From the NCBI GenBank assembly GCA_024123915.1, contig CP099650.1:6510001-6574000 (forward strand): DNA of 64,000 bases, given 5' to 3'. Positions within the stretch are counted from its first letter, which is position 1. Each line of letters starts with the position of its first letter. Under the pieces are notes generated by a model. The model was not told the origin of the DNA and did not search any database. It worked only from the letters and a program-made list of their open reading frames with translations. A program made the translations under genes and the position numbers. Positions 51,819 through 61,280 of the stretch are shown piece after piece. Source of the DNA: Oxalobacteraceae bacterium OTU3CAMAD1 (GTDB lineage: Bacteria > Pseudomonadota > Gammaproteobacteria > Burkholderiales > Burkholderiaceae_D).

Positions 51819-52462
51819 CCGCAGCGCCACCGCCGAAGATCAAACGGCGCGTCCTGAACCGCGACAAGCTCGAAGCGGAAATCGCCGCCGAGGCGGTGCG
51901 GGTGTTCGCCGAATGCGGCTACGAGGGCACGTCGATCGCCACCGTGGCGGAAAACGCCGGCCTGTCGAAGCAGAACCTGATGTACTACTTCCCCACCAAG
52001 CAGTCGCTGTACCAGCGGGTGCTCGACGAGGTGCTGGACGAATGGCTCGAACGCATGGAGAACCTGGCCGCCGAGGACCAGGAGCCGCGCGAAGTGCTGC
52101 GCACCTATGTGCAGGCCAAGCTGAAGTTCTCGCGCGAGCAGCCGTGGGCATCGCGCGTGTACGCGATGGAGGTGATCAGCGGCGCGCAGCTGTACGGCGC
52201 GCAGATCCAGAGCCGGGTGGTGCCGCTGCTGCGCAAGGACATCGAGGTGTTCGAGAAATGGATCAGCGCCGGCAAGATCGCGCCGATCAATGCCACGCAC
52301 CTGCTGTTCGCCATCTGGGCGATGACGCAGTCCTACGCCGACTTCTCGGCGCAGATGGCGCTGGTGTTGAACCGCAAGCAGCTGAACAAAAAAGACTTCG
52401 ACGACGCCGAAAAAGTCATCGTCGACATGGTGCTGGCGGCGATCAGCGTGCCGGCGGCATAA
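51800..52462 (+). CDS. TetR/AcrR family regulator, RutR-like
   Basis: A 220-residue TetR regulator: helix-turn-helix FAECGYEGTSIATVAENAGLSKQNLMYYFPTKQSLYQRV (residues 34-70), then a C-terminal ligand domain of the RutR (YcdC) kind with WASRVYAMEVISGA and a late HLLFAIWAMTQSYADF. RutR responds to uracil and thymine in E. coli, which fits a pyrimidine operon. The start at 51800 lies inside the last 19 bases of the MocR gene in another frame, so the two regulators are translationally coupled. It is probably a second control on the same pathway. Confidence 0.93.
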   Translation: MSTAKLTAAPPPKIKRRVLNRDKLEAEIAAEAVRVFAECGYEGTSIATVAENAGLSKQNLMYYFPTKQSLYQRVLDEVLDEWLERMENLAAEDQEPREVLRTYVQAKLKFSREQPWASRVYAMEVISGAQLYGAQIQSRVVPLLRKDIEVFEKWISAGKIAPINATHLLFAIWAMTQSYADFSAQMALVLNRKQLNKKDFDDAEKVIVDMVLAAISVPAA

Positions 52463-52489
52463 TTCTTCTCCGGCACGCACCCTTTATTA

Positions 52490-52510
52490 TGTGATAATAA
52501 AATTATTACA
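52490..52510. promoter_or_regulatory. AT-rich dyad before a PEP-CTERM gene
   Basis: TGTGATAAT and ATTATTACA form an eight-of-nine inverted repeat around AAA, 18 bases before the PEP-CTERM gene start at 52529. The size and symmetry suit an operator; the protein that would bind it is unknown. Confidence 0.4.
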
Positions 52511-52528
52511 ATAATCTAGGGTGGAAAT

Positions 52529-53290
52529 ATGAAACGACTTTTGGCAGCTGCGGTGAGCAGCGTGTGTTTTATGGCATCCGCGAACGCGGCGATATTGACG
52601 TATGAATTCACGTCGACCGTTTCCACGATATTCCTGAGCGATTTCAACACAAACACCAGTACCTATGTGGATAGCTATGCGGCGCCGCGCTACACAGTAC
52701 AGAAAGGCGACATTATCCGCGGATCGTTCACCATCAACACCGCCCCCACGCTGACCGGGTGCTTCGAATCCGGAGACAGCATCTGCGTGTACTTCGACCC
52801 CAATCTGCAAAGCCATGTCAGGGCGTCCATCAACGGCACCGAACTGCATCTGCCGTCGAGCGACGCCAACGACAATGTCGTCACTCAACGCTCACTGGAT
52901 GGCCTGGGCTATAACCGGCTCAACATACAGAGCAGCACCTCGCCCTACCCGATATCAGAGACTTCCAACATCCAGTTTATGGCGGAGCCACAGTACGTCG
53001 CCGTGGTCGACGGCGCCATTCCGCTGGCGATGCTAAATCTCACCCCGAACATCTCCGCTGACTACGGATACAGCTTCAGCGATTACGCCACCGGACTGGG
53101 ATATTCCTTCTACGGCGCGATGACCTCCCTCACCTACATCGGCAGCGCACCCGGAAACAACCCGCCGCTCGCCGTACCCGAGCCGGAAACCTACGGCATG
53201 CTGATCGCTGGCATGGCTTTGGTGGCATTCGCGGCACGCCGGCGCGCCAACAAACCGACCAGCCCGACACCGGCCAGCATCATCGCATAG
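52529..53290 (+). CDS. PEP-CTERM sorting domain-containing protein
   Basis: A 253-residue exported protein with a signal peptide (ending ASANAA), a beta-rich body without a family I recognise, and a C-terminal PEP-CTERM tail: VPEPETYGMLIAGMALVAF followed by the basic ARRRANK. Exosortase-dependent processing is expected. Two cysteines near residue 75 (GCFESGDSICVYF) may pair. A terminator lies downstream at 53414-53456, shared with the convergent choice-of-anchor-A gene. Confidence 0.9.
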   Translation: MKRLLAAAVSSVCFMASANAAILTYEFTSTVSTIFLSDFNTNTSTYVDSYAAPRYTVQKGDIIRGSFTINTAPTLTGCFESGDSICVYFDPNLQSHVRASINGTELHLPSSDANDNVVTQRSLDGLGYNRLNIQSSTSPYPISETSNIQFMAEPQYVAVVDGAIPLAMLNLTPNISADYGYSFSDYATGLGYSFYGAMTSLTYIGSAPGNNPPLAVPEPETYGMLIAGMALVAFAARRRANKPTSPTPASIIA

Positions 53291-53413
53291 GTGTCCGCTT
53301 CCGGCACGGGGTGGCGTGCGCGCCGCCCATCGATGCCACAGCGACAATCGCGGCGGGAGCGGCGGTTCTCAAAACGGAGGCCATTCCATAGAGTTCCGCT
53401 CCTAATTGAGACG

Positions 53414-53456
53414 AAAAAAAAATCAACGACGCCCGGAAGGCATCGTTGATCTTTTT
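53414..53456. terminator. bidirectional rho-independent terminator
   Basis: The stem ATCAACGA (53422-53429) and TCGTTGAT (53443-53450) encloses a GC-rich inner part, with an A-run before and CTTTTTG after. It can end transcription from both convergent PEP-CTERM genes (52529-53290 plus, 53489-54553 minus). Confidence 0.88.
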
Positions 53457-53488
53457 GTGAACGGGGCCGCCCGGCCCCAATGTCTGAA

Positions 53489-54553
53489 TTAAGCTTGCTT
53501 GCGGCGGCGCGCCATGAAGCCCAGCAGGCCCAGGCCGGCCATCATCATGGCGTAGGTTTCTGGTTCCGGCACGGCGCCGGCGAAGTTGTTGATGTGGATC
53601 TCTGCGCGCGAATCGAGGTTGTTGACGTAGACGCCGCCTTCGATGTTGGCGTTGTTGATCAGGTTGGACTTGACGGCCAGGATCGAACCACCGAACTCGG
53701 CGTTGATGGTCAGGTCGGTGGCGTCGTAGAAGTTCCAGATCACCTTTTTGCCGGCGTCGCGGGCGCTGCCGCCCAGGAAGTTATCGTTGATCACGGCCGA
53801 AGTGATGCCGCTGTTCATGTAGACCGAGGTGGCGCCGTTGAAATTGAAGCTGAACTCGTGCACCAGGTTCTGGTTGAACAGCGTGTTTTCGATGCTGGTC
53901 AGGTCGAACACCGCCACGCCCTGGCTGTTGACTTGGGCGTTGAAGGTGGCCTTGCCCGCATCGATGACAACGCTGCTGCCGGTCGACTTGTAGGTTTTCA
54001 TTTGCTGGGACACAGCGGTCAGTACCTTGCCCATGTCGGTCGACGTAGCGGCGACCGAGTTGGTCTCCTGCAGGCTGCCGGCCGCGACGGAACTGAGCTT
54101 GCTCACGTTGACGTTGCCGCCGTTGGTGCTGCCCTGCACGTAGACGCTGCCATTGCCGTTGTAGCTGGTGTTGATCGAGTTGCCGTAAATCGCGCTGCTG
54201 CCGTTGTTGACGATGGAATTGTCGATGTTGCCGTAGACGACGGCGCCCTTGTCGGTCACCTGGGTGCCGCTCATGGCTGCCTCGCCAGCCGCGACGCCCA
54301 CGCCCTTGACGGTCACGGCAGCGTAGTTGGATGCGCGGATGTCTTGCGGATGCATGCCGAGAACGGCGCCGTTGCCCTGCATCGAACCGGTCACATAGGT
54401 GCGGCCGTCGACGTGCGACGACGATTTCATGTTACCCAAGGTAACGACGTTGAACTGATCGAAAATCTCTTGCTGGTTCAGCGAACCGGCCTGTGCTGGA
54501 CCGGCGAGGAGCGCGGCCATGGCCAACGCGCTGAGTGCGAAATAACGGGACAT
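53489..54553 (-). CDS. choice-of-anchor A family PEP-CTERM protein
   Basis: A 354-residue surface protein. It has a signal peptide (ending AQAGS), then the choice-of-anchor A domain: FNVVTLGNMKSSSHVDGRTYVTGSM near the start, many short Asn/Gly/Val-rich strands (VVYGNIDNSIVNNGS) and NFYDATDLTINAEFGGSILAVKSNL near 275. The C-terminal sorting tail is VPEPETYAMMMAGLGLLGF followed by MARRRKQA. The same domain carries LPXTG tails in Gram-positives; here the tail is for exosortase. Its role is probably in the extracellular matrix or surface layer. Confidence 0.93.
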   Translation of the reverse strand: MSRYFALSALAMAALLAGPAQAGSLNQQEIFDQFNVVTLGNMKSSSHVDGRTYVTGSMQGNGAVLGMHPQDIRASNYAAVTVKGVGVAAGEAAMSGTQVTDKGAVVYGNIDNSIVNNGSSAIYGNSINTSYNGNGSVYVQGSTNGGNVNVSKLSSVAAGSLQETNSVAATSTDMGKVLTAVSQQMKTYKSTGSSVVIDAGKATFNAQVNSQGVAVFDLTSIENTLFNQNLVHEFSFNFNGATSVYMNSGITSAVINDNFLGGSARDAGKKVIWNFYDATDLTINAEFGGSILAVKSNLINNANIEGGVYVNNLDSRAEIHINNFAGAVPEPETYAMMMAGLGLLGFMARRRKQA

Positions 54554-54888
54554 TAAATTTCCTTAGCTTAAGAATAAATGCCGCTATGGCGGCACACAGA
54601 TTACCAATTAACAACTCCAATTGCACGCAGTATATCATGAATTATTGCCTTTAATACATATATTTTTGATTTTAAACAACAACTGGTAGTTGCTACGCGA
54701 TGCATGCCTGATCTCCCGCAGCAACACCGGCGCGTAACCGTGCATGCCGCCCGCCCCGCGATCACGCCACCATTCGTCGCCGGGTGGCGCCGGTCAACCC
54801 GCCCAAACAGCAGTTGATCGCAATCCCCGCCGGCGCCTCCGCGCTTTTGCTACAGTGGCCACATCGCAACACACCATGGAGACAAAAC
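54554..54888. other. 335-base intergenic region between divergent surface-protein and LytS-operon genes
   Basis: No gene is supported here. The left half (to about 54,700) is AT-rich and must hold the promoter of the choice-of-anchor-A gene; AT stretches near 54640-54680 would suit a promoter. The right half has normal GC and leads to the small membrane-protein gene. Frames that enter from 54,744 into the kinase lack a ribosome site. Confidence 0.55.
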
Positions 54889-55155
54889 ATGCGCAAGCCC
54901 ACCACCGATTCCCTGTCCACCCTGCTCGACGAAATCTTCACCACCTGCATGCACATGCTGCGCCGCGCGGCCCGCCTGATCGGCGCCATGCCGCCGGCCG
55001 CGCTGCTGGGCGTGGCGCTGGCGCTGGCGCTGATCCTGGCCATCCTGCCGATGGCGATCGTGCTGTTCGCCGCCTTCATGCTGGTCAAGCTCGCGGTGCT
55101 CGGCTGCGTCATGGCCAAGCGCCGCCATCGCCACCGCAAGGAGCGCCTGCAATGA
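54889..55155 (+). CDS. small membrane protein upstream of LytS-type kinase
   Basis: An 88-residue protein of unknown function. It has one or two hydrophobic helices in the middle (PAALLGVALALALILAILPMA and VLFAAFMLVKLAVLGCVM) and a very basic tail (KRRHRHRKERLQ). The start is taken at 54889 (MRKPTTDSL) with GGAG eight bases upstream. Its stop overlaps the kinase start by four bases (ATGA), so it is made together with the kinase and may be a membrane partner or signal sensor for it. Confidence 0.78.
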   Translation: MRKPTTDSLSTLLDEIFTTCMHMLRRAARLIGAMPPAALLGVALALALILAILPMAIVLFAAFMLVKLAVLGCVMAKRRHRHRKERLQ

Positions 55156-56081
55156 AAAAATCGCGGCTGGCCAAGGCCGGCTACGACAACGCCAAAAGCC
55201 TGCTCGACATCGTGCGCGAAATCGGCGAGACGGCCGCCAGCCTGTGGTGGCGCTTCTTCGACTGGCTCGCGCAGGTCGAATGGCGCAAGCTGATCATCAT
55301 CTGGCTGCTGCTGTTGATCCTCGGCCTGACGCCGTTCGGCCTGCCCAAGCAGACGGTCGGCTTCATCCTGCTGTCGCTGGGCCTGAAGGTGCTGGCCGGC
55401 GGCAAGCGCAAGGCCGAGCTGGAGGCGCGCGACGCCACCAGCCACGCCGACGAGGAAGGCCTGGAGCGGCGCCTGGTGGAGGCGCGCATGGCCGCGCTGC
55501 AGGCGCAGGTCGAGCCGCACTTTTTGTTCAACACCCTGGCGCTGATCGGCCAGCTGATCGAAACCGATCCGCCGCAGGCGGCGCGCATCCACCAGAACCT
55601 GATCGACTACCTGCGCGCCACCCTGCCCCAGATGCGCGCCAGGGGCGCCGGCACCCTGGGACGGCAGATCGAAATGTCGCGCGCCTACCTGGCCATCATG
55701 CAGGCGCGCATGCGCGCGCGGCTGGCCGTCTCGGTCGACGTGCCGGAGCACATGCTCAGCGCCACCTTCCCGGTGATGATGCTGCAAATCCTGATCGAGA
55801 ACGCCATCAAGCACGGCCTGGAGCCGAAGATCGACGGCGGCCGCATCGACATCCGCGCCAACGTCGACGGCCAGATGCTGCAGGTCGACGTCATCGACGA
55901 CGGCATCGGCTTCAACGTCCACGCTGGCGACGGCCTGGGGCTGGCGAACGTGCGCGAGCGCCTGCGCATCCTGTACGGCCAGCGCGCGCAGCTGGTGATC
56001 GAGGCGCCGCTGACCGGCGGCACGCGCGCCAGCATCCGCGTGCCGTACGCGCCCGATATTTTCTCCGACGGGGCCAAATGA
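55152..56081 (+). CDS. LytS/YehU-type sensor histidine kinase
   Basis: A 309-residue membrane kinase with two N-terminal transmembrane helices (LIIIWLLLLILGLTPFGL; VGFILLSLGLKVL) and no large sensor domain. The kinase domain is the His_kinase type of LytS: QVEPHFLFNTLALIGQLIETD with the phosphorylated histidine near residue 123, and an ATPase domain with IENAIKHGLEP (N box) and DDGIGF and GLGLANVRERL. It should phosphorylate the LytTR regulator whose start overlaps its stop (ATGA). The signal is not predictable; the small membrane protein before it is a candidate sensor. Confidence 0.93.
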   Translation: MKKSRLAKAGYDNAKSLLDIVREIGETAASLWWRFFDWLAQVEWRKLIIIWLLLLILGLTPFGLPKQTVGFILLSLGLKVLAGGKRKAELEARDATSHADEEGLERRLVEARMAALQAQVEPHFLFNTLALIGQLIETDPPQAARIHQNLIDYLRATLPQMRARGAGTLGRQIEMSRAYLAIMQARMRARLAVSVDVPEHMLSATFPVMMLQILIENAIKHGLEPKIDGGRIDIRANVDGQMLQVDVIDDGIGFNVHAGDGLGLANVRERLRILYGQRAQLVIEAPLTGGTRASIRVPYAPDIFSDGAK

Positions 56082-56896
56082 ATCTGCCAATGAATCCGCA
56101 CACGCCCCCGCAAACGAACCCGCAGCGCCGCGCCACCGCGCTGATCGCCGACGACGAGGAGCCGATGCGCGAACAGCTGCGCGCCCGCCTGCGCGAAGCG
56201 TGGCCGGGACTGGACATCGTGGCCGAGGCGGCCAACGGCATCGAGGCCGTGGCACTGGCCGGCCAGCACCAGCCCGACATCGTCTTCCTCGACATCCGCA
56301 TGCCCGGCCTGTCCGGCATCGAGGCGGCGCGCATGCTGTTCAACCGCTGCCACCTGGTGTTCGTGACGGCCTACGACCAGTATGCGATCGAGGCCTTCGA
56401 ACAGGGCGCGCTCGACTACCTGCTCAAGCCGGCCGGCGGCGAACGGCTCAAAACCACCTGCGCGCGGCTGCAAACGCTGATCGGCCGGCAGCCGTCCAAC
56501 ATCGAGCGTCAACTGGGCGCGCTGCTGGCGGCCCAAGGCAAGCCGGTCCGGCCCGACCCGGCCAAGCCCCAATACCTGCGCTGGATACAGGCGGTGGTCG
56601 GCGCCAACCTGCGCATGATCAGCACGCGCGAGGTGCTGTTCTTCCGCGCCGACGAAAAATACACGCGCGTCCAGACCGAGCAGTCGGAAGTATTGATACG
56701 CAAGACACTCAAGGAGCTGGCAGACGAGCTGGACCCGGACGAGTTCTGGCGCATCCACCGCTCGACGCTGGTGCGGGTGGACGCCATCGAGGGCGTCACG
56801 CGCGACCTGCGCGGCCGGCAAATGGTCAAGATCAGGAACTTCTCCGAACAGTTGGAGGTCAGCCGGGGCAACACCCACCTCTTCCAGCAAATGTAA
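56078..56896 (+). CDS. LytTR family response regulator
   Basis: A 272-residue response regulator. The receiver domain holds ADDEEPMR (acidic pocket), the phosphorylated aspartate in DIVFLDIRMPGLSG near residue 71, FVTAYDQYAIEAFEQGALDYLLKPA with the conserved lysine. A linker follows, then a LytTR DNA-binding domain (VLFFRADEKYTRVQT; KTLKELADELDPDEFWRIHRSTLVRVDAI). It forms a two-component pair with the overlapping LytS-type kinase. Targets are unknown; the lipoprotein gene 74 bases downstream is a candidate. Confidence 0.94.
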   Translation: MNLPMNPHTPPQTNPQRRATALIADDEEPMREQLRARLREAWPGLDIVAEAANGIEAVALAGQHQPDIVFLDIRMPGLSGIEAARMLFNRCHLVFVTAYDQYAIEAFEQGALDYLLKPAGGERLKTTCARLQTLIGRQPSNIERQLGALLAAQGKPVRPDPAKPQYLRWIQAVVGANLRMISTREVLFFRADEKYTRVQTEQSEVLIRKTLKELADELDPDEFWRIHRSTLVRVDAIEGVTRDLRGRQMVKIRNFSEQLEVSRGNTHLFQQM

Positions 56897-56970
56897 TGCC
56901 CTCTGGGAAATTTACATTTCTACATGCAATAAGTATAATGGCGGGCTTTATTCCCGTTCAGAAAATAATC

Positions 56971-58920
56971 ATGCAATTCCTTAAATATTCCGCAGCACTG
57001 GCGTCCTGCGTCCTGCTATTGTCCGCCTGCGGCGGTGGTGGCGGCGGTGGCGGTGGCGGTGGCGGCGGAGCGGCCGGCGCCGACCAAGGCTGGCTGACCT
57101 TCACGCCCAATCCCGTCAACGTCGCGGCCAACCAAGGCCAATCGACCTGGTTCACCATCAACGCCAAGTCGTCGCGCACCATCACCCAGGTCTTCAATAT
57201 CGGCATCGTCGAGCCCTCGGGCATGGTGACCACCGACGTCTCGCTGTCGCCGGTGAGCCAATATGAATACAACGCCACGCTGCGTACCAGCCCGACAATG
57301 GGCGCGGGCAGCCATACCGGCAAGCTGGAGGTGCGCCTGTGCGAGGACGATCCAAAGGTCTGCAATAAACCGATCAGCGGCTCGCCATGGTTCATCCCGA
57401 TGACCCTGACCGTCAACGCCGCCCCGGTGGTCACGCCGCCGGTGGTCACGCCGCCCGTCGTCACGCCACCCGTGGTGTTGCCGCCGGTGACGGCGCAGTT
57501 CAACCTGGCCTCGATCGACGTCAGCACCTATGAAGGCGAGCCGGTCACCGTCGCCCTGTCGGCCGGCATCAGCCGCTCGCTGCTCGGCGTCGCCAATGTC
57601 GGCGTGGTCGATAGCAAAGGCTTGCTCGCCGCCAGCACCAACGACGCCAGTTTCACCGACTCGCTGCATTTCAATGCCACGCTGCAGACCGCCACCGGTT
57701 TGTCCGTCGGCAAACACACCGGCACGCTGCAGGTGCGCGCCTGCGAGGACAGCCTCGCCGTTTGCGCCAAGCCCGTCAGTGGCTCGCCATGGTCGCTGCC
57801 GATCAGCGTCAACGTCGTTTCCCAGCTCAACCTGAAGGCGCTTTCGACCCTGCCGCAAGTGCCCGACTGGAGCACGCATCAGGGCAACGCCGCGCATACC
57901 GGCGCCATCAATGCCAGCTTCGATCCCGCAGTCTTCACCCGCCGCTTCACCGTCGGCACCACCGGCGCCTACCAGGGCGGCGTGGCGACCGAAGGGGCCA
58001 ACAGCTTCGCGGTCGTCTCCCTCGCCGGCCAATGGATGGTGCAGGCGATCAGCGACGTCACCGGCAAGGAACTGTGGCGCGTCAGCCTGGGTACGCTATC
58101 GAACGCGAACCCGCCGGCGGCGGCCAACGGCAAAGTCTACGTGACATCGACCGGCCACCAGGATTCGTATCTGTGGATACTGGACCAGCGCGACGGTTCG
58201 CTGCTGGCCAAACGCGCCATGAGCTCGCAATGGGAACACTATCTGGCGCCGACCATCGCCAACGGCGCCGTCTATACCAACTATGGCTATTACGGCGGCA
58301 TGGCCAAGTACAACGGCACCGACGCCACGCCGCAGTGGGAAGTCGGACTGCCGCAATTCGATAACTGGACGCCAGCGGTCGACAACAACTACGCCTACAC
58401 CTACGTCAACGGCACATTCCATGCGCTCGACAACGGCAGCGGCGCCGTCGGCTACACCGTCGCCGATCCCAAGTACAGCTGGCACGGCTGGAGCGCCGAC
58501 GGCTCGGTGGTGCTGGGCGCGGGCATGTTGTACGCCTACGACGGCGGCCGCGTTACCGCGTTGAACCTGACGTCGCGTGTCATCGCCTGGAGTGCGTCGG
58601 GCAACGGCGTGACGGCGCAACCGGCCCTGGGCGCCGGGGCGCTGTATGTGTTGAGCGCGAACGGCACGGTGCTGGAAGCGCGCAATCCGGCCAGCGGCGC
58701 GGTGCAGTGGATATCGAACGATCTCGGCGCGGCCTACCGCCAGGTCGTCGTCAGCAACAACCTGGCGTTTGTCAGCAACGACAGCACCACACTGGCGATC
58801 AATCTGAACACCCGCAAGACGGTGTGGACCTATCCACTGGGCGGGAAGTTATCGATCTCCAAGCGGGGCGTGTTGTACATCGTCTCGCCGCAAAAGCTGG
58901 CCGCTGTCAATCTGCAATAA
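56971..58920 (+). CDS. polyglycine lipoprotein with Ig-like repeats and PQQ-like beta-propeller
   Basis: A 649-residue lipoprotein. The lipobox is LLLSAC at residues 15-20, followed by 13 glycines. Two homologous beta-sandwich repeats of about 105 residues follow (about 40-150 and 172-285; each ends in a LxVRxCED, VCxKPxSGSPW pattern), joined by a PVVTP tandem linker. From about 295 to the end is a PQQ-like propeller (LYVLSANGTVLEARNPASGAVQW and similar blades). It may be an outer-membrane or surface protein. A start 33 bases upstream is possible, but MQFLKYSAAL gives a normal signal length. The ribosome site is weak. Confidence 0.87.
   Translation: MQFLKYSAALASCVLLLSACGGGGGGGGGGGGGAAGADQGWLTFTPNPVNVAANQGQSTWFTINAKSSRTITQVFNIGIVEPSGMVTTDVSLSPVSQYEYNATLRTSPTMGAGSHTGKLEVRLCEDDPKVCNKPISGSPWFIPMTLTVNAAPVVTPPVVTPPVVTPPVVLPPVTAQFNLASIDVSTYEGEPVTVALSAGISRSLLGVANVGVVDSKGLLAASTNDASFTDSLHFNATLQTATGLSVGKHTGTLQVRACEDSLAVCAKPVSGSPWSLPISVNVVSQLNLKALSTLPQVPDWSTHQGNAAHTGAINASFDPAVFTRRFTVGTTGAYQGGVATEGANSFAVVSLAGQWMVQAISDVTGKELWRVSLGTLSNANPPAAANGKVYVTSTGHQDSYLWILDQRDGSLLAKRAMSSQWEHYLAPTIANGAVYTNYGYYGGMAKYNGTDATPQWEVGLPQFDNWTPAVDNNYAYTYVNGTFHALDNGSGAVGYTVADPKYSWHGWSADGSVVLGAGMLYAYDGGRVTALNLTSRVIAWSASGNGVTAQPALGAGALYVLSANGTVLEARNPASGAVQWISNDLGAAYRQVVVSNNLAFVSNDSTTLAINLNTRKTVWTYPLGGKLSISKRGVLYIVSPQKLAAVNLQ
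57424..57483 (+). repeat. 15-base tandem repeat coding the PVVTP linker
   Basis: Four consecutive 15-base units: the first two read CCGGTGGTCACGCCG, and the third and fourth differ at several positions. They encode repeated PVVTP that links the two Ig-like repeats of the lipoprotein at 56971-58920. Unit number can change by slippage without shifting the frame. Confidence 0.8.
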
Positions 58921-58930
58921 TCCCCAGGGG

Positions 58931-58968
58931 CGTTGCCACCGCCGGCCTCCCCGGCACCGGTGGCAACG
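58931..58968. terminator. strong hairpin after the lipoprotein gene, no T-run
   Basis: CGTTGCCACCG pairs with CGGTGGCAACG, with CCGG/CCGG inside, making a very stable stem 11 bases behind the stop codon. No T-run follows, so it may protect the mRNA end or act as an atypical terminator. Confidence 0.5.
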
Positions 58969-59111
58969 CGCGGCGACGATGTGAATTGTGAGCATCGCCT
59001 GACCGCTATCAAGGTACACTTGCTTTTTCCGGTCTGTTCGCATCAGCACGGCGAACGGACCGCGCGGAAAACCGATCGAATCTGTTCCATCGACAGAACG
59101 GGGAGACAAGA

Positions 59112-59537
59112 ATGTCCGGCATACCCAAGCAAACCCTCTGCACCATTGTACCCTGCATGCGCTACCGCGACGCGCCCGCCGCCATCGAATGGCTGTGCGA
59201 CACCTTCGGCTTCGAACCACAACTGGTCGTCCCCAACGAGGACGGCACCATCGCCCATGCCCAGCTCTCGTTCGGCAGCAGCATGATCATGCTCGGTTCC
59301 GTGTTCGACACCGAGTACGGCCGGCTGATGAAACAACCGGCCGAAATCGGCCACTTCGTCACCCAAAGCACCTACCTGGTGGTCAACAACGCCGACCTGG
59401 TGTACGGCCGCGCGCTGGAAGCCGGCGCCAAAATCCTGTTGGATATCAAAGATGAAGATTACGGCGGCCGGGGCTTCACCTGCCGCGACCCGGAAGGCCA
59501 TGTCTGGAGCATCGGCACCTACGATCCGCAAGGCTGA
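59112..59537 (+). CDS. VOC family protein (glyoxalase/bleomycin-resistance fold)
   Basis: A 141-residue protein of the vicinal oxygen chelate superfamily. It shows MRYRDAPAAIEWLCDTFGFEPQL at the start, AQLSFGSSMIMLGS in the middle and a C-terminal GGRGFTCRDPEGHVWSIGTYDP. The EGHVW end is typical of PhnB/glyoxalase-like members. The enzyme's reaction is unknown. GGGAG precedes the ATG. It converges on the deaminase-like gene with nine bases between stops. Confidence 0.9.
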   Translation: MSGIPKQTLCTIVPCMRYRDAPAAIEWLCDTFGFEPQLVVPNEDGTIAHAQLSFGSSMIMLGSVFDTEYGRLMKQPAEIGHFVTQSTYLVVNNADLVYGRALEAGAKILLDIKDEDYGGRGFTCRDPEGHVWSIGTYDPQG

Positions 59538-59546
59538 ACGCCGCCC

Positions 59547-61189
<1,643 letters not shown>

Positions 61190-61214
61190 GTGGGTCCTCA
61201 GGTAGCTGGCTTTT

Positions 61215-61280
61215 AACCCGCACCGCGAGACGGGGGTCGTACCCCGAGGGGTACGACCCCCGCCTTGCTTTGCGGGTGTT
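61215..61280. repeat. GGGGTCGTACCCC hairpin element, copy 3
   Basis: Arms GGGGTCGTACCCC (61233) and GGGGTACGACCCC (61248) pair perfectly around GA, with the outer pair AACCCGCA/TGCGGGTGTT also complementary, giving a nested hairpin. It fills the gap between deoA and cdd in one operon; the last bases overlap the deoA stop region. Confidence 0.87.

Noticed and set aside
52463..52528. Sigma-54 promoter (GGCACG at 52472) before a PEP-CTERM gene
   Set aside because: The -24-like GGCACG is present, but the -12 position reads TT instead of GC at the needed spacing, so the match fails.
57028..57070. CRISPR-like or satellite repeat at the GGC/GGT run
   Set aside because: It is in frame behind the lipobox cysteine and codes for the polyglycine tether of a lipoprotein.
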